64,000 nt of DNA, taken from assembly GCF_001887775.1 (NCBI RefSeq), contig NZ_CP015519.1, positions 992,001-1,056,000 on the forward strand. The letters are read 5' to 3'. Source of the stretch: Syntrophotalea acetylenivorans (GTDB lineage Bacteria > Desulfobacterota > Desulfuromonadia > Desulfuromonadales > Syntrophotaleaceae). Below are positions 45,716 through 55,051 of the stretch, one piece after another; within the stretch, counting starts at the first letter, position 1, and every line of letters starts with the position of its first letter. The position numbers and the translations under genes are program-made. The notes below the pieces were generated by a model that made no database searches, was not told the DNA's origin, and saw only the letters and a program-made list of their open reading frames with translations.

Positions 45716-46287
45716 TATATAGGACCCCTTTCGTAATCATATCTCCATGCAAATTCCAAGGGGGGGGGGACTGTATTGCCTTCTAAACTTCACCTAGACA
45801 AACAAAACCGCCCGTCCAGCTAGGCTGTTTAAGGTGGTTCACTTTGGAAATTCAGTGTAGAACAGCACCCCTCCAAGACAAAACACTTCTTCTTATAAAT
45901 CTCTTAAGTAAGATCAAGCATTTATGACACCCCTGTCAAGAATCTTAATAAGGTGCTCACTAAAATTCGGACAATATAGAAAGATGCCCCTGCGGTGTAT
46001 AAGTTGCTTTCCGGCATATTGCAGACAGGCGCTACAGTGGAACAATTGCACATACAGACAAACCTACAGTTAGGTCTAGGCTGGTGCTAGCGGACAAAGA
46101 AATGGGCATGCCTTAACTTTTCAGCATGTTGTTATTGTTTGTTTTTCTATCCCGTTTTCATTGCTGAAAGCGACTTCTGCCTTCTCACCCGTTTTGCTTT
46201 CTCGTCAATACATTCTACTATTTAAAGAAACAAGGCCTGTATCTACTCGCGACTCCTTTTTCCCTAAAATATTTGGAGATTGCCCTC
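45716..46287. other. gene-free stretch
   Basis: 572 bases between the divergent CBASS regulator and the multicopper oxidase gene. A run of nine or more Gs lies near 45762-45770. No gene, repeat or clear operator seen; two divergent promoters must lie here. Confidence 0.4.
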
Positions 46288-48699
46288 ATGATCCGAACAG
46301 CTTTGATCTTATCGGTTTTCTGCGGACTCCTTCTGCCGTCCATGAGCCTGGCCGCTGTCAAGGAATACCATCTGACCATTGCTTTTGAAAAAGTCGCCAT
46401 TCAGGGTAAACAAGCCCAAGGCATGACCATTAACGGTAAGATACCCGGACCGGTCCTTCGCTTCAACAAAGGTGACCTGGCCCGAATCCATGTTACCAAC
46501 AAAATGGATGTGCCCACTTCTATTCATTGGCATGGCATTCTGGTCCCCCCGGGCATGGATGGCGTACCATTTGTCACCCAGCCACCCATTGCCCCCGGCA
46601 CTACCTTCACTTACGAATTTCCCGTCCGCCAGACTGGAACCTATTGGTATCACTCCCACTCAAACCTACAGGAACAAAGCGGTCTCTATGGTGCCATTGT
46701 CATTGCCGATGAAGAAGACAAACAGCATGCGGATCAAGACCATGTCGTTCTGCTTTCCGATTGGACTACAGATGATCCACATGAGGTATTACGCACCCTG
46801 AAACGTGGCAGTGAATGGTATGCCCTGGAAAAGGGCTCGGGCCAAAGCATTCTCGGCGCTGCCAATGCCGGCAAGCTGGGCGACTATTTTTATCGGGAAC
46901 TGCAACGCATGCCGCCCATGGACATAGCCGATGTGGCCTATGACTATTTCCTTGCCAATGGACAACCCGAAATTACTTTGGCCGCAAAGCCAGAGGAAAC
47001 TGTTCGCCTGCGCCTTATTGACGGCTCCGCCACTACCTATTTTCACCTGGAATATGCCGGGGGCCCCATGACCATCATCGGTGCCGATGGCCAACTTGTG
47101 GAACCTGATAACCAAAGCCGGTTTCTTGTCGGTGTAGCGGAAACCTATGATGTGCTGATCACTGTGCCAGACGTCGGAGCATATGAATTACGGGCAACCG
47201 CACATGACGGATCAGGCCATGCCTCTGTCTGGATTGGTTCCGGTAAACGGCACCCTGCATCTGACATTCCCAAACCCAACCTTTACCAAGGCATGCATCG
47301 GGGTAGCCTGGCGGACCTATTTTCCCTGACCCCGGCCGGCACCATGGGCATGTCTGATTCATTGGTGGAAAAAGGCCGCTTCGATCGCCCCGGCATGATG
47401 GGCATGCATGATGGCATGATGGACATGCACGATATGGATGAGGGTGCCTCAGATCCCACCCCAGACCCCATGAACCACATGATGGAAAAATCCAATGGCG
47501 CCGAACACAAACCGACCACCCATATGAACCACTCCCCTCCCCCTGAATCAAAAGAATCGGCTATTGAAGGCATGCATAGCCAGCATCTTTCGTCCATGTC
47601 GATAGCGACTGGACAAGAATATAAGACCTCTGATTCAACCTCCGTATTTTCCGGTCGGCAGTACGGAAGTCGATTTGGATTTCTGGAGGCGGACATTTCC
47701 TCAAGAAAGCAACTGGCACAGGAAGGCAGTATGCAACGCCCAGGCACCCCCTACCCCAGCCTGCGCTCCATTCGTTCCACAACCCTGCCTAAAAACAGAC
47801 CCGTTCGCGAAATCCGGCTGACCTTGGATGGCGACATGGAGCGATATGTCTGGTTTTTGAACAACAAGCCCTTGTCTGAAACCGACCACATCTTGATCAA
47901 GGAAGGGGAAGTCGTCCGTTTTATCATGATCAACCGAACCATGATGCACCACCCCATGCATCTGCACGGACATTTCTTCCGGGTTGTCAACGGCCAGGAA
48001 GATCATGCTCCCCTCAAACACACTGTTGACGTGGCTCCCATGTCCACCACGGTGATTGAATTTTATGGCAATGAGGTTGGCGATTGGTTCTTCCATTGCC
48101 ACCTGCTTTATCATATGAAGAGCGGCATGGCTCGCCTTGTCCATTACCAGGATTTCCAGCCGAATGAGGATGTCCAGGCGGTCCGACCCCAACTTTATGG
48201 TGACTCGTGGTACGCCTGGGCGCAGGCCGACTTTTTGAGCAACATGACCGAAGGGGTTTTCTCCATGAGTAATACCCGGACCATGTTCGATGCTGCCTGG
48301 GAAGTCGGCTGGCACGAAGTGGAAAAGACAGACTGGGAAGGTCTTTTCACCTTGGGATGGTACCAGAACCGATTCACTTCCTTTTTGGCTGGCATCGACG
48401 TTTTGGGTGAAGGTTCAGATGCGGAAGATTTGCGGGGTATTCTGGGATTGAAATATCTTCTGCCTCTGAACTTGGACTTCACCGCCTGGGTTGACACGGA
48501 GGCTGGAGCTCGGCTCATGCTGGAAAAGGATCTGGAGCTAACGCCCAGGTTGGCCCTCCATGGTGAGGTGGAATATGACACCCATGATAAATGGGAAGGT
48601 GCTGTTGGTCTGCATTACATGCTGAGAAGGGATCTTTCTCTGATTGGCAAGTGGCATTCCGAGTTCGGTTATGGCGGCGGGATTTCTCTACGTTTCTAA
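46288..48699 (+). CDS. multicopper oxidase (CopA/PcoA-like) with C-terminal predicted outer-membrane barrel
   Basis: Exported protein of 803 residues. The ATG at 46288 follows GGAGA and starts a signal peptide (ALILSVFCGLLLPSMSLAA). The oxidase part has all copper motifs: SIHWHGILVPPG, YWYHSHSNLQEQSG, HHPMHLHGHFF and FFHCHLLYHMKSGM. A Met/His/Asp-rich linker (MMGMHDGMMDMHDMDEG) lies mid-protein, as in CopA/PcoA. After about residue 630 there is an extra domain of about 170 residues with alternating strands (WYAWAQADFL, LFTLGWYQNR, HGEVEYDTHDKWEGAVGLHY) ending in LRF, which looks like the last strands of a CopB/PcoB-type outer-membrane barrel. So copA- and copB-like parts may be fused. Predicted role: periplasmic Cu(I) oxidation tied to the outer membrane. 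Confidence 0.88.
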   Translation: MIRTALILSVFCGLLLPSMSLAAVKEYHLTIAFEKVAIQGKQAQGMTINGKIPGPVLRFNKGDLARIHVTNKMDVPTSIHWHGILVPPGMDGVPFVTQPPIAPGTTFTYEFPVRQTGTYWYHSHSNLQEQSGLYGAIVIADEEDKQHADQDHVVLLSDWTTDDPHEVLRTLKRGSEWYALEKGSGQSILGAANAGKLGDYFYRELQRMPPMDIADVAYDYFLANGQPEITLAAKPEETVRLRLIDGSATTYFHLEYAGGPMTIIGADGQLVEPDNQSRFLVGVAETYDVLITVPDVGAYELRATAHDGSGHASVWIGSGKRHPASDIPKPNLYQGMHRGSLADLFSLTPAGTMGMSDSLVEKGRFDRPGMMGMHDGMMDMHDMDEGASDPTPDPMNHMMEKSNGAEHKPTTHMNHSPPPESKESAIEGMHSQHLSSMSIATGQEYKTSDSTSVFSGRQYGSRFGFLEADISSRKQLAQEGSMQRPGTPYPSLRSIRSTTLPKNRPVREIRLTLDGDMERYVWFLNNKPLSETDHILIKEGEVVRFIMINRTMMHHPMHLHGHFFRVVNGQEDHAPLKHTVDVAPMSTTVIEFYGNEVGDWFFHCHLLYHMKSGMARLVHYQDFQPNEDVQAVRPQLYGDSWYAWAQADFLSNMTEGVFSMSNTRTMFDAAWEVGWHEVEKTDWEGLFTLGWYQNRFTSFLAGIDVLGEGSDAEDLRGILGLKYLLPLNLDFTAWVDTEAGARLMLEKDLELTPRLALHGEVEYDTHDKWEGAVGLHYMLRRDLSLIGKWHSEFGYGGGISLRF

Positions 48700-48849
48700 C
48701 TGCTATCTGGAAAACCCAACCCACAGATGCCATTGGCGAACGGCCATCTAACCACCTCATAAAGCTGCTCGGAACAGGGATTGCTCCAGCCGTAGATCCT
48801 GCATGTGCTTAAAGCCAAGCATCGCGTTCTTTTATGGGAATGATAGAAA

Positions 48850-49923
48850 ATGCCCAAAGATCCGATCTGCCAAATGGAAGTATCAGAAGAAACGGCCATA
48901 AGCGTTCAATGCGACGGCCAGCGCTTTTACTTTTGTTCAGAGGGGTGTCGCAGGAAGTTTCTAGAGGATCGCTCTTGCAAGAGGCCCACAGGGCCATTCG
49001 ATCTGATCATCATCGGTGGAGGGCCGGCTGGACTGACGGCGGCAACCTTCGCCGCCACTCTAAAGATGAAGGCTTTTTTGATCGCCAGGGATCTGGGTGG
49101 TCAGGCGGTCGATAGCACCAAGATTGAAAACTACATGGGGTTTGACTTCATCACCGGCCCAGAGCTGGTCTCCCGTTTTCAGAATCAGTTGCTTCATTCC
49201 CATTTTGTTGACCACCTGATGGATGAGGTGACCCGAATCATTCCCGAGAAAGATGCGTTCCACGTCGTCACTCGCGGAGAGGATACCTTTTTGACTAACG
49301 CTGTCCTGGTTACTACCGGCATGACTCGAAAGAAGCTTTATATCCCCGGAGAGGAGGAGTTTCAACGGCGTGGTGTATTCTACGGGAATATCCCCGACTT
49401 CTCCTTCGTTGAGGGCGAGGAGGTGGCCGTTATCGGAGGCGGTAACAGCGCCCTGCAGATCGTGGAAAACCTTCGAACCCTCGCCCGCCGAATCCACCTC
49501 GTTTCCACATCCAAACTGAAGGCCGATCCGGCCATTATCGAACGGGTAAAGGTATTCCCTAACCTGACAGTATACGAAGGGTACAGGACGTTGCAATTTG
49601 CTGGGGAGAATTCTCTGACCACGGTTGAGATAGAGAAAATGTCTGGGGGAAAACGCCTCTGCCTTTCCGTCCAGGGGGTATTTGTTGCAATTGGCCATGA
49701 ACCCAACTCGGCCTTGGTGGCGGACCTTGTGGCCCTGAATGAAAAAGAAGAAATTGTTATAAGGCCGGATTGTGCCACCTCACGTCCTGGCATTTTCGCA
49801 GCAGGCGATGTCACCGATGCATTCGGCAAGCGGATTATTATCGCTTCTGGCGAGGGTGCTAAAGCCGCTCTTGCGGCGAAGGCGTATCTTTTGAAAAAAG
49901 CAGGCGCGGAAGCCATAAGGTAA
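48850..49923 (+). CDS. flavoprotein with N-terminal YHS metal domain, thioredoxin-reductase-like
   Basis: Protein of 357 residues. Residues 1-45 are a YHS/TRASH domain (DPICQMEVSEE, RFYFCSEGCRRKF), a Cys-based metal site. Then a thioredoxin-reductase-like two-dinucleotide fold: FDLIIIGGGPAGLTAATFAA for FAD, GEEVAVIGGGNSALQIVENL for NAD(P), and SRPGIFAAGDVTD near the end. The CATC redox pair of thioredoxin reductase is missing: the matching stretch reads GVFYGNIPDFSF. So it is not a normal thioredoxin reductase; it may be a ferredoxin/flavodoxin-type or metal reductase, with the YHS domain supplying a metal or thiol site. It follows the multicopper oxidase gene by 150 bases, and the DUF3047 gene follows almost at once. 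Confidence 0.82.
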   Translation: MPKDPICQMEVSEETAISVQCDGQRFYFCSEGCRRKFLEDRSCKRPTGPFDLIIIGGGPAGLTAATFAATLKMKAFLIARDLGGQAVDSTKIENYMGFDFITGPELVSRFQNQLLHSHFVDHLMDEVTRIIPEKDAFHVVTRGEDTFLTNAVLVTTGMTRKKLYIPGEEEFQRRGVFYGNIPDFSFVEGEEVAVIGGGNSALQIVENLRTLARRIHLVSTSKLKADPAIIERVKVFPNLTVYEGYRTLQFAGENSLTTVEIEKMSGGKRLCLSVQGVFVAIGHEPNSALVADLVALNEKEEIVIRPDCATSRPGIFAAGDVTDAFGKRIIIASGEGAKAALAAKAYLLKKAGAEAIR

Positions 49924-49953
49924 AGCATGCTTCTACAGGAGAAAGTAAGAAGA

Positions 49954-50727
49954 ATGCTTAACTCTAGAAGACAAAGAATGGTGGCCCTGTTTTTCTTGCT
50001 TGGTCTGTTTGTTTTATCCCCAGAGCTTCACGCCGCTGAAGCTGGCCAGGCCCTTGACCTAGGTCTGTCTGCAGAGAAATTTCAGGACGGAAAGATCCCC
50101 GCGGGCTGGACTCTGCGCAAAAGGTTATTTGGGCCCACCAAGAAAGCCCAGGCCCGCTGGACCGTCAACGATGGGCAGCCTGCCGTCATGCTCCACTCCA
50201 AGGGCGCATTGACTTTTCTTGAAAAGCAGGTGGACATTGACTTACGTGAGTACCCCATCGTTTCCTGGAGGTGGAAGGTCAACAACATCCTTGAGGGGAT
50301 TGATGAAAAAACCTCCGCCGGCGACGACCACCCTATCCGAATTTTCTTTGTCTTCGAGCCAGATGCTTCCAAACAAACCTTCTGGTTCCGGTTGAAGAGG
50401 TTCCTCTATCTGGACAGCTTCCATGGTCACGCCATGGGCGGACGCATAACAGAGTACCTCTGGAGCAGCCATTTGCCGGCGGGAGAGATTTTGCCCGACC
50501 CCGGAAAACCTTGGCAGAAGCTGATGGTGGTCGAGGGAGGTCAGGAGAAACTGGGGCGGTGGCTCTCCTATCGCCGTAACCTTCGAGAGGATTTCAAGAG
50601 GCTCTACGGCGAGGAACCTCGCCAACTGATCTTCATCGGCATTCTGAACGACACCGATGCCAGCGACTTGGAAGCCGTCAGCTATATAGCGGATCTTTTC
50701 TTTCATCGGAGCACTGGACCCGAGTGA
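49954..50727 (+). CDS. exported DUF3047 protein
   Basis: Exported protein of 257 residues, DUF3047 type, function unknown. A signal peptide (MVALFFLLGLFVLSPELHA) is followed by a beta-rich domain with SWRWKVNNILEGIDEKT, AGDDHPIRIFFVFEPD and IFIGILNDTDASDLEAVSYI, the usual DUF3047 strings. I prefer the ATG at 49954, after AGGAGAAAG, over the ATG at 49927 that nearly touches the previous stop. It is probably cotranscribed with the flavoprotein. Many DUF3047 genes stand beside redox or metal genes; no role is established. Confidence 0.78.
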   Translation: MLNSRRQRMVALFFLLGLFVLSPELHAAEAGQALDLGLSAEKFQDGKIPAGWTLRKRLFGPTKKAQARWTVNDGQPAVMLHSKGALTFLEKQVDIDLREYPIVSWRWKVNNILEGIDEKTSAGDDHPIRIFFVFEPDASKQTFWFRLKRFLYLDSFHGHAMGGRITEYLWSSHLPAGEILPDPGKPWQKLMVVEGGQEKLGRWLSYRRNLREDFKRLYGEEPRQLIFIGILNDTDASDLEAVSYIADLFFHRSTGPE

Positions 50728-50824
50728 CCGGGTAACAAGAAAGGATCGAGCAAAGGGGAAATGGCCCAGCATTACCGGAAAAGGCCACATTTCCTGGAGG
50801 CCTGGAGTGTTTTGAGTTTTGGTG

Positions 50825-50900
50825 GCGATTTCCAGTTCCCAACTTCTCAGCATAAGTTGGCCCCCTCATAGATCACCAGCTTCCCCTGCCCTTTGTGCCT
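50825..50900. repeat. dispersed intergenic repeat, unit 1
   Basis: Shares with 51941-52030 a run of conserved blocks: GCGATTTCCA, then CTCAGCATAAGTTGG, TAGATCACC and CCCCTGCCCTTTGTG. It contains a CCAACTT...AAGTTGG dyad. It lies outside genes. Confidence 0.65.
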
Positions 50901-51012
50901 GTTGAAGTTGGAGCGAGGCTAGAGGATTGGAAGTCGCTATTATCCAAAGAGGATTATGCTAAAAGCATAGTATCTTTCTTTAACTTGTAACCTACTGGAA
51001 CCAAAGGAGAAA

Positions 51013-51055
51013 AATGTATACATAAATGTGGTATACAAAAATGTATATTATTCCC
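51013..51055. promoter_or_regulatory. cluster of ATGTATAC dyads
   Basis: Three related blocks, AATGTATACATAA, TGGTATACAAA and AATGTATATTA, within about 40 bases. They look like repeated binding sites for one regulator or a structured promoter element. No regulator gene is close. Confidence 0.35.
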
Positions 51056-51151
51056 CGCTAATCCTTGGGAAAGTTTCCGCCTTCAACCTTGAAATTTAAT
51101 CTGGAATTCTTGTAGAAACTGCTACAACCTTAATGGTCATCAACAAGATGC

Positions 51152-51184
51152 AGAATGGCCCATCCTCGCTGGATGGGCCATTCT
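51152..51184 (+). terminator. perfect hairpin terminator
   Basis: Arms AGAATGGCCCATCC (51152-51165) and its complement (51171-51184), T-rich after. It probably ends the multicopper oxidase-flavoprotein-DUF3047 transcript, 425 bases downstream of the last stop. Confidence 0.75.
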
Positions 51185-51346
51185 TATATTGCATCTGCCA
51201 TCAGGCATTAAAAGCCGCCCAAAAATTTGGCGGGATTTCCCAATATGTAAGGCATGCCGAATGCCTTGATTCTATCAATTCAAAGGGTAGAATTTTAGTC
51301 AGTGTTTTTTAACTTGAAGAGAGGGATCATTTCAGGGGGAGGAACT

Positions 51347-51697
51347 TTGCTTTATTACATACTAAAAATTTTTGTCACTGTGATGTTAATAGTCCTAGTG
51401 TCAGAGTTGTCAAAGCGAAGTACTTTTATCGGTGCAATTTTAGCCTCGGCACCTTTGATTTCAGTTGTTGCGATGATTTGGCTTTATATCGAAACAAAAG
51501 ATACCTCCAAAATCAATGAGCTGTCTAATGGAATATTCTGGCTAATATTGCCTTCGTTGGCACTGTTTGTTAGCTTGCCATTATTGCTCAGATATGGACT
51601 TAACTTTTACATAAGTATGGGCATTAGCATATGCATAACCATCCTGTGTTATTGGGCAATAGTGTGCCTGCTAGATCATTATGGAATCAAACTATGA
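51347..51697 (+). CDS. small membrane protein (DUF3147-like)
   Basis: Membrane protein of 116 residues with four hydrophobic helices (ILKIFVTVMLIVLVSEL, ILASAPLISVVAMIWLYI, FWLILPSLALFVSLPLL, MGISICITILCYWAIV). The pattern SELSKRSTFIGAILASAPL is that of DUF3147 proteins of unknown function. The start is the TTG at 51347, five bases after GGGGGAGG; the frame extends upstream to 51302 without a binding site. It stands alone. Confidence 0.7.
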   Translation: MLYYILKIFVTVMLIVLVSELSKRSTFIGAILASAPLISVVAMIWLYIETKDTSKINELSNGIFWLILPSLALFVSLPLLLRYGLNFYISMGISICITILCYWAIVCLLDHYGIKL

Positions 51698-51940
51698 TGC
51701 ACCGTGTCTTCATAAGTTCAAGACGAAAGAATGGCCCAAAAGGTGTTCTGCAAATCATCTCTTTTGACAAACTAAAGCTCTTGATCGCCGGATCTGGGGC
51801 TTTTCTCTCATTACAGGGGGGGGATGTGCTTCTCAAAGAAACTGACGTCTGGGATATTATACGTTGATCGAGTGGATTTAGCGTATAAACCTAGCTGTTC
51901 CCCATGCTCTATTGCTTTTGACTTACGATATCACGCCAGC

Positions 51941-52030
51941 GATTTCCAACCTCAAGCTTTCAATCCCAATTTCTCCGCATAAGTTGGGATCCCCCAATAG
52001 ATCACCCGCCTCCCCTGCCCTTTGTGGCCA
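51941..52030. repeat. dispersed intergenic repeat, unit 2
   Basis: Second unit of the repeat at 50825-50900; conserved blocks in the same order with a TCCCAA...TTGGGA dyad. Units are about 1.1 kb apart. Confidence 0.65.
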
Positions 52031-52150
52031 TGAAAACCGCCTGATAAGTCCCTAGATAATCCAGGACTGGATTTAGAATATAATGTAAGACTCTCCAGCC
52101 ACCTGAAACATAGTTGGGGTGTTCGGTATTTTGGAAATGGTGACAAATAA

Positions 52151-52187
52151 GACGCGGCCCCTGGAGACAATCCCCAGAGGCCGCGTC
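52151..52187. terminator. hairpin terminator
   Basis: Arms GACGCGGCC (52151-52159) and GGCCGCGTC (52179-52187) with an inner CTGGAG...CCCAG stem extension. It sits between the DUF3147-like gene and the SEC-C nuclease gene, which converge. Confidence 0.7.
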
Positions 52188-52615
52188 AGCAGGGCCTGTT
52201 AAAAAATACAGGTTATTTATCACTAACTGCTTCAGATATATTTTTCAAGTGATAATTATGCCGTTCAACAAGAAGTCACTTTTTCCCTCAGAAGTCGTGA
52301 GTTCTAAGAATGGCATATCCAGAACGGCCGGGCCATCCTGTATCTAGATGATAGCGAAAAGAAAACCAAGAAAGTTACGTAACCCGTCACCCCGTCAGGA
52401 GCGGATCTGTCAGGTAATAACTATCTCTGTACATTTTGTGTTCCATAAGTCGAGGCGGGTGACATTAACTCACATTTTTTGAGATACGAAAACGCTCAGA
52501 AGCCCTGAACCTAACTGAGGCTTTTGGGGGCCACTTTTTTTGAACATCGGCGAAAGGAAAATGCGACAGCAATTTCAAAGCCACGCCTGCCGACAATAGC
52601 AATTGCCCATCTAGT

Positions 52616-55051
52616 TTATTCGATACAGCAACGTTTGTACTTCTTCCCACTGCCACATGGGCAAGGGACATTTCGACCAATTTTCCCTGCTTTCGCAAGA
52701 CGCCTAACTTTAAGGGTCTCTGCAATGCCAGTTAATCGTTCCATGTCGGAGCTAGAAACGTCTGTCATACTGATATCAGACCAGCTAACATCATCAAGAA
52801 TCCCTTCGTCGGTATAACTTAATTCAAGCATCAATCTTTCTTTGTCACCTGTGACAAGCATAGCCGCTCTTGCATGATCAAGGGCCAACTCTTCATTGCG
52901 TGGAACAAATGAGTTTTGCCAACAGAAAATCGTTAACTTAATATCACCGTAAGTTGATAAAGGCTGAGGTTTCCTTTGAACCTTTTGGATGCCCAAAACT
53001 TTCTCAATCCCCTCAGTGATGTTATCACGCCAACTACCGCCGCAATCGAGAAGATAACTAGCAATTGCTGCCCGACCTGACTTTTCCTGTATCGAGAGAA
53101 CATTGATGATTTCTACAAGACGAGCAGGCATCTCCTGCCTTAATGGAGACGGTGTGCCTGGTTCAAGCAACTTTTCAGTAAAGTACTTATCTATGTCTGA
53201 ACGATAGCCCAAAAAATTGAGTTGGGCCTTAGAACCTGAAAGCATTTCTTTTGCATACTGAGTATAGACGTTATGTTTGACGTATAATCCAACATGATCC
53301 AATTCATCATCCGTTTGAATAATATCAGACGCAAATGCTCTCATACGCTGCTCAACAAAATGCAGAAAGACTAAAGGGTCACAAAAAACATCCGAATAAA
53401 CCCTCAAGTCATCAATGGAAATAGCCCAGACAGGAAAATCGCCAACATCTACACCTAGTGCCTTTAGATGTTGAACCTGCGAAGCCAGCTCGGTGAAAGT
53501 ATCGAGTGTAATGGGGCAGATGGTGATTTGTCTGAAATCAGACTTGGAAACCTCACCTACCTTATTATGGTCTTTGTCAAACAAATCTACCGAAGCGGAA
53601 CTATTCAAATACTCAACAAATCTTTTCCCTTGAATCGCTGGCTTTAAAACCAAATTCTTAATGGATTCTAGGTATGCAGGGAAATCATTTGCTGGAGATG
53701 TGTACGTAAAAGCACCTGCTTTAACCTCAATAACAAATAAATGATCATCATAAATCAGTAATCCGTCGGTTTCACACCACTGATTTTTACCGCCACCACC
53801 AGAATTCCACCTATAATACACCGATTGATATACTTGTGAATTAGGGAGCAATTTCCCTAAATATTTAAAAGGAAGTTGCTCGGAAACTTCCATTTGCCTC
53901 TTGTTCCATTCCGCTCGATAATCTTCCTTAAAGCGAATAATAATCCTCTGCAATACACGGTAGATATTGTCCAAAAAGCTATAGAGCTCAAAACAATAAT
54001 ACCTATCGTTTAATTTTACGAACGGTCGTTTAAAGATTGGCCAGATCCTTAATGGCCACCCCCTGAACTCACCATCTGAGAAAAATTCAGTGTCTTGACC
54101 CTGTGCCCACGACAACTCTTCTAATAGTAATTTGGGGATTTTTGCCACCTTTTCAACGTCAAACAGGTCAAACCCTAAAAACCTTCCAAATACATCTACC
54201 TGCCACGCCTCCCATCCATTCTCCAGAATAACTTCTGCCATTAACTCGCGGATATCACCAACCTGTTGTTCTTCTATCCCATCAAGTTTTAATTTAAGGG
54301 CATCCGTGGTTACCCGTTGAAACTCTTTTAACTCCAGCCCTGCTTCTATCATTCCTCTTGTTAAAGCGTGCTGAATTTTCAGTATTTCTTCAATAAGTTG
54401 ACTAGAGGTAATCCCAAACAATTCCGTCAATGTATCTGAGTGCGGAGAAATTAGGTCGGAAAGATGCTCTTCCTCATGATAAAGATAGCGGTGACCTCTA
54501 ATATTGCACCAATATACCTGTGCTTTGAAGCAATACGTCTCAAACGTCATATCCAACTCAGGGTCTTCGCTTCTCCTTACTGCTGTTCTGCAAATCTGAT
54601 ATTCATGATTTAATTGATCAAATAATTTTTCAACCATGTTACGCAGGACTTGCCAATCGTCATCTGTAACCTCATCTTTAAGGACGTCACTTGGCTTAAT
54701 GGCAACGATTACACTTTGCAGGTAGTCCACCATTCGAAGGGAGACAGCATCGTCATAATTTATTTCAACTTCAGACGCGATGCCCATATGGCGAACTGCC
54801 ATTTCTCCCCATGCCCGTTGCAATACCTTCTCAGGAGGCAGCACCTCAACTAGGCTAGTTATCTTTGATATGACATTATCAATACTTTTAACTACTTCTG
54901 GGAACTGCTCAATAAGTTTCTGCTGCATCTTATCAAACTCCCCCGCTGGCCAATCGGCCTGACAGACAATGTTTTTACCAAAACGAGCAACCTGTATTGG
55001 ACCTGCCGAAAAGTAGTCATCAGGCTGAATTGATTTGTCTTTTTTTGCCAC
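52616..55051 (-). CDS. large protein with PD-(D/E)XK-like nuclease region and C-terminal SEC-C motif
   Basis: Protein of 811 residues, not assigned to a known family. It starts with GTG at 55051 after GAGGGGG. Much of the first half is helical. Around the middle, QWCETDGLLIYDDHLFVIEV followed by KAGAFTYTSP has the D-(x)n-E-x-K pattern of NERD or PD-(D/E)XK nucleases (D in TDG, E-x-K in IEVK). The last 20 residues, GRNVPCPCGSGKKYKRCC, form a SEC-C zinc motif. It stands alone with large gene-free flanks, near CBASS and other accessory genes, so an anti-phage or stress nuclease is possible. That role is inferred only. Confidence 0.75.
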   Translation of the reverse strand: MAKKDKSIQPDDYFSAGPIQVARFGKNIVCQADWPAGEFDKMQQKLIEQFPEVVKSIDNVISKITSLVEVLPPEKVLQRAWGEMAVRHMGIASEVEINYDDAVSLRMVDYLQSVIVAIKPSDVLKDEVTDDDWQVLRNMVEKLFDQLNHEYQICRTAVRRSEDPELDMTFETYCFKAQVYWCNIRGHRYLYHEEEHLSDLISPHSDTLTELFGITSSQLIEEILKIQHALTRGMIEAGLELKEFQRVTTDALKLKLDGIEEQQVGDIRELMAEVILENGWEAWQVDVFGRFLGFDLFDVEKVAKIPKLLLEELSWAQGQDTEFFSDGEFRGWPLRIWPIFKRPFVKLNDRYYCFELYSFLDNIYRVLQRIIIRFKEDYRAEWNKRQMEVSEQLPFKYLGKLLPNSQVYQSVYYRWNSGGGGKNQWCETDGLLIYDDHLFVIEVKAGAFTYTSPANDFPAYLESIKNLVLKPAIQGKRFVEYLNSSASVDLFDKDHNKVGEVSKSDFRQITICPITLDTFTELASQVQHLKALGVDVGDFPVWAISIDDLRVYSDVFCDPLVFLHFVEQRMRAFASDIIQTDDELDHVGLYVKHNVYTQYAKEMLSGSKAQLNFLGYRSDIDKYFTEKLLEPGTPSPLRQEMPARLVEIINVLSIQEKSGRAAIASYLLDCGGSWRDNITEGIEKVLGIQKVQRKPQPLSTYGDIKLTIFCWQNSFVPRNEELALDHARAAMLVTGDKERLMLELSYTDEGILDDVSWSDISMTDVSSSDMERLTGIAETLKVRRLAKAGKIGRNVPCPCGSGKKYKRCCIE

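Larger units (their letters stand above)
50728..51346. other. gene-free stretch with repeat unit and terminator
   Basis: 619 bases without a supported gene. It holds one unit of a dispersed repeat (50825-50900), several GTATAC-type dyads (51013-51055), and a perfect terminator (51152-51184). Confidence 0.5.
51698..52615. other. gene-free stretch with repeat unit and hairpins
   Basis: 918 bases with no supported gene. It has a degenerate terminator-like hairpin near 51770-51800 (AAAGCTC...GGGGCTTTT), repeat unit 2 (51941-52030) and a strong hairpin at 52151-52187. The rest shows nothing I can name. Confidence 0.5.
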
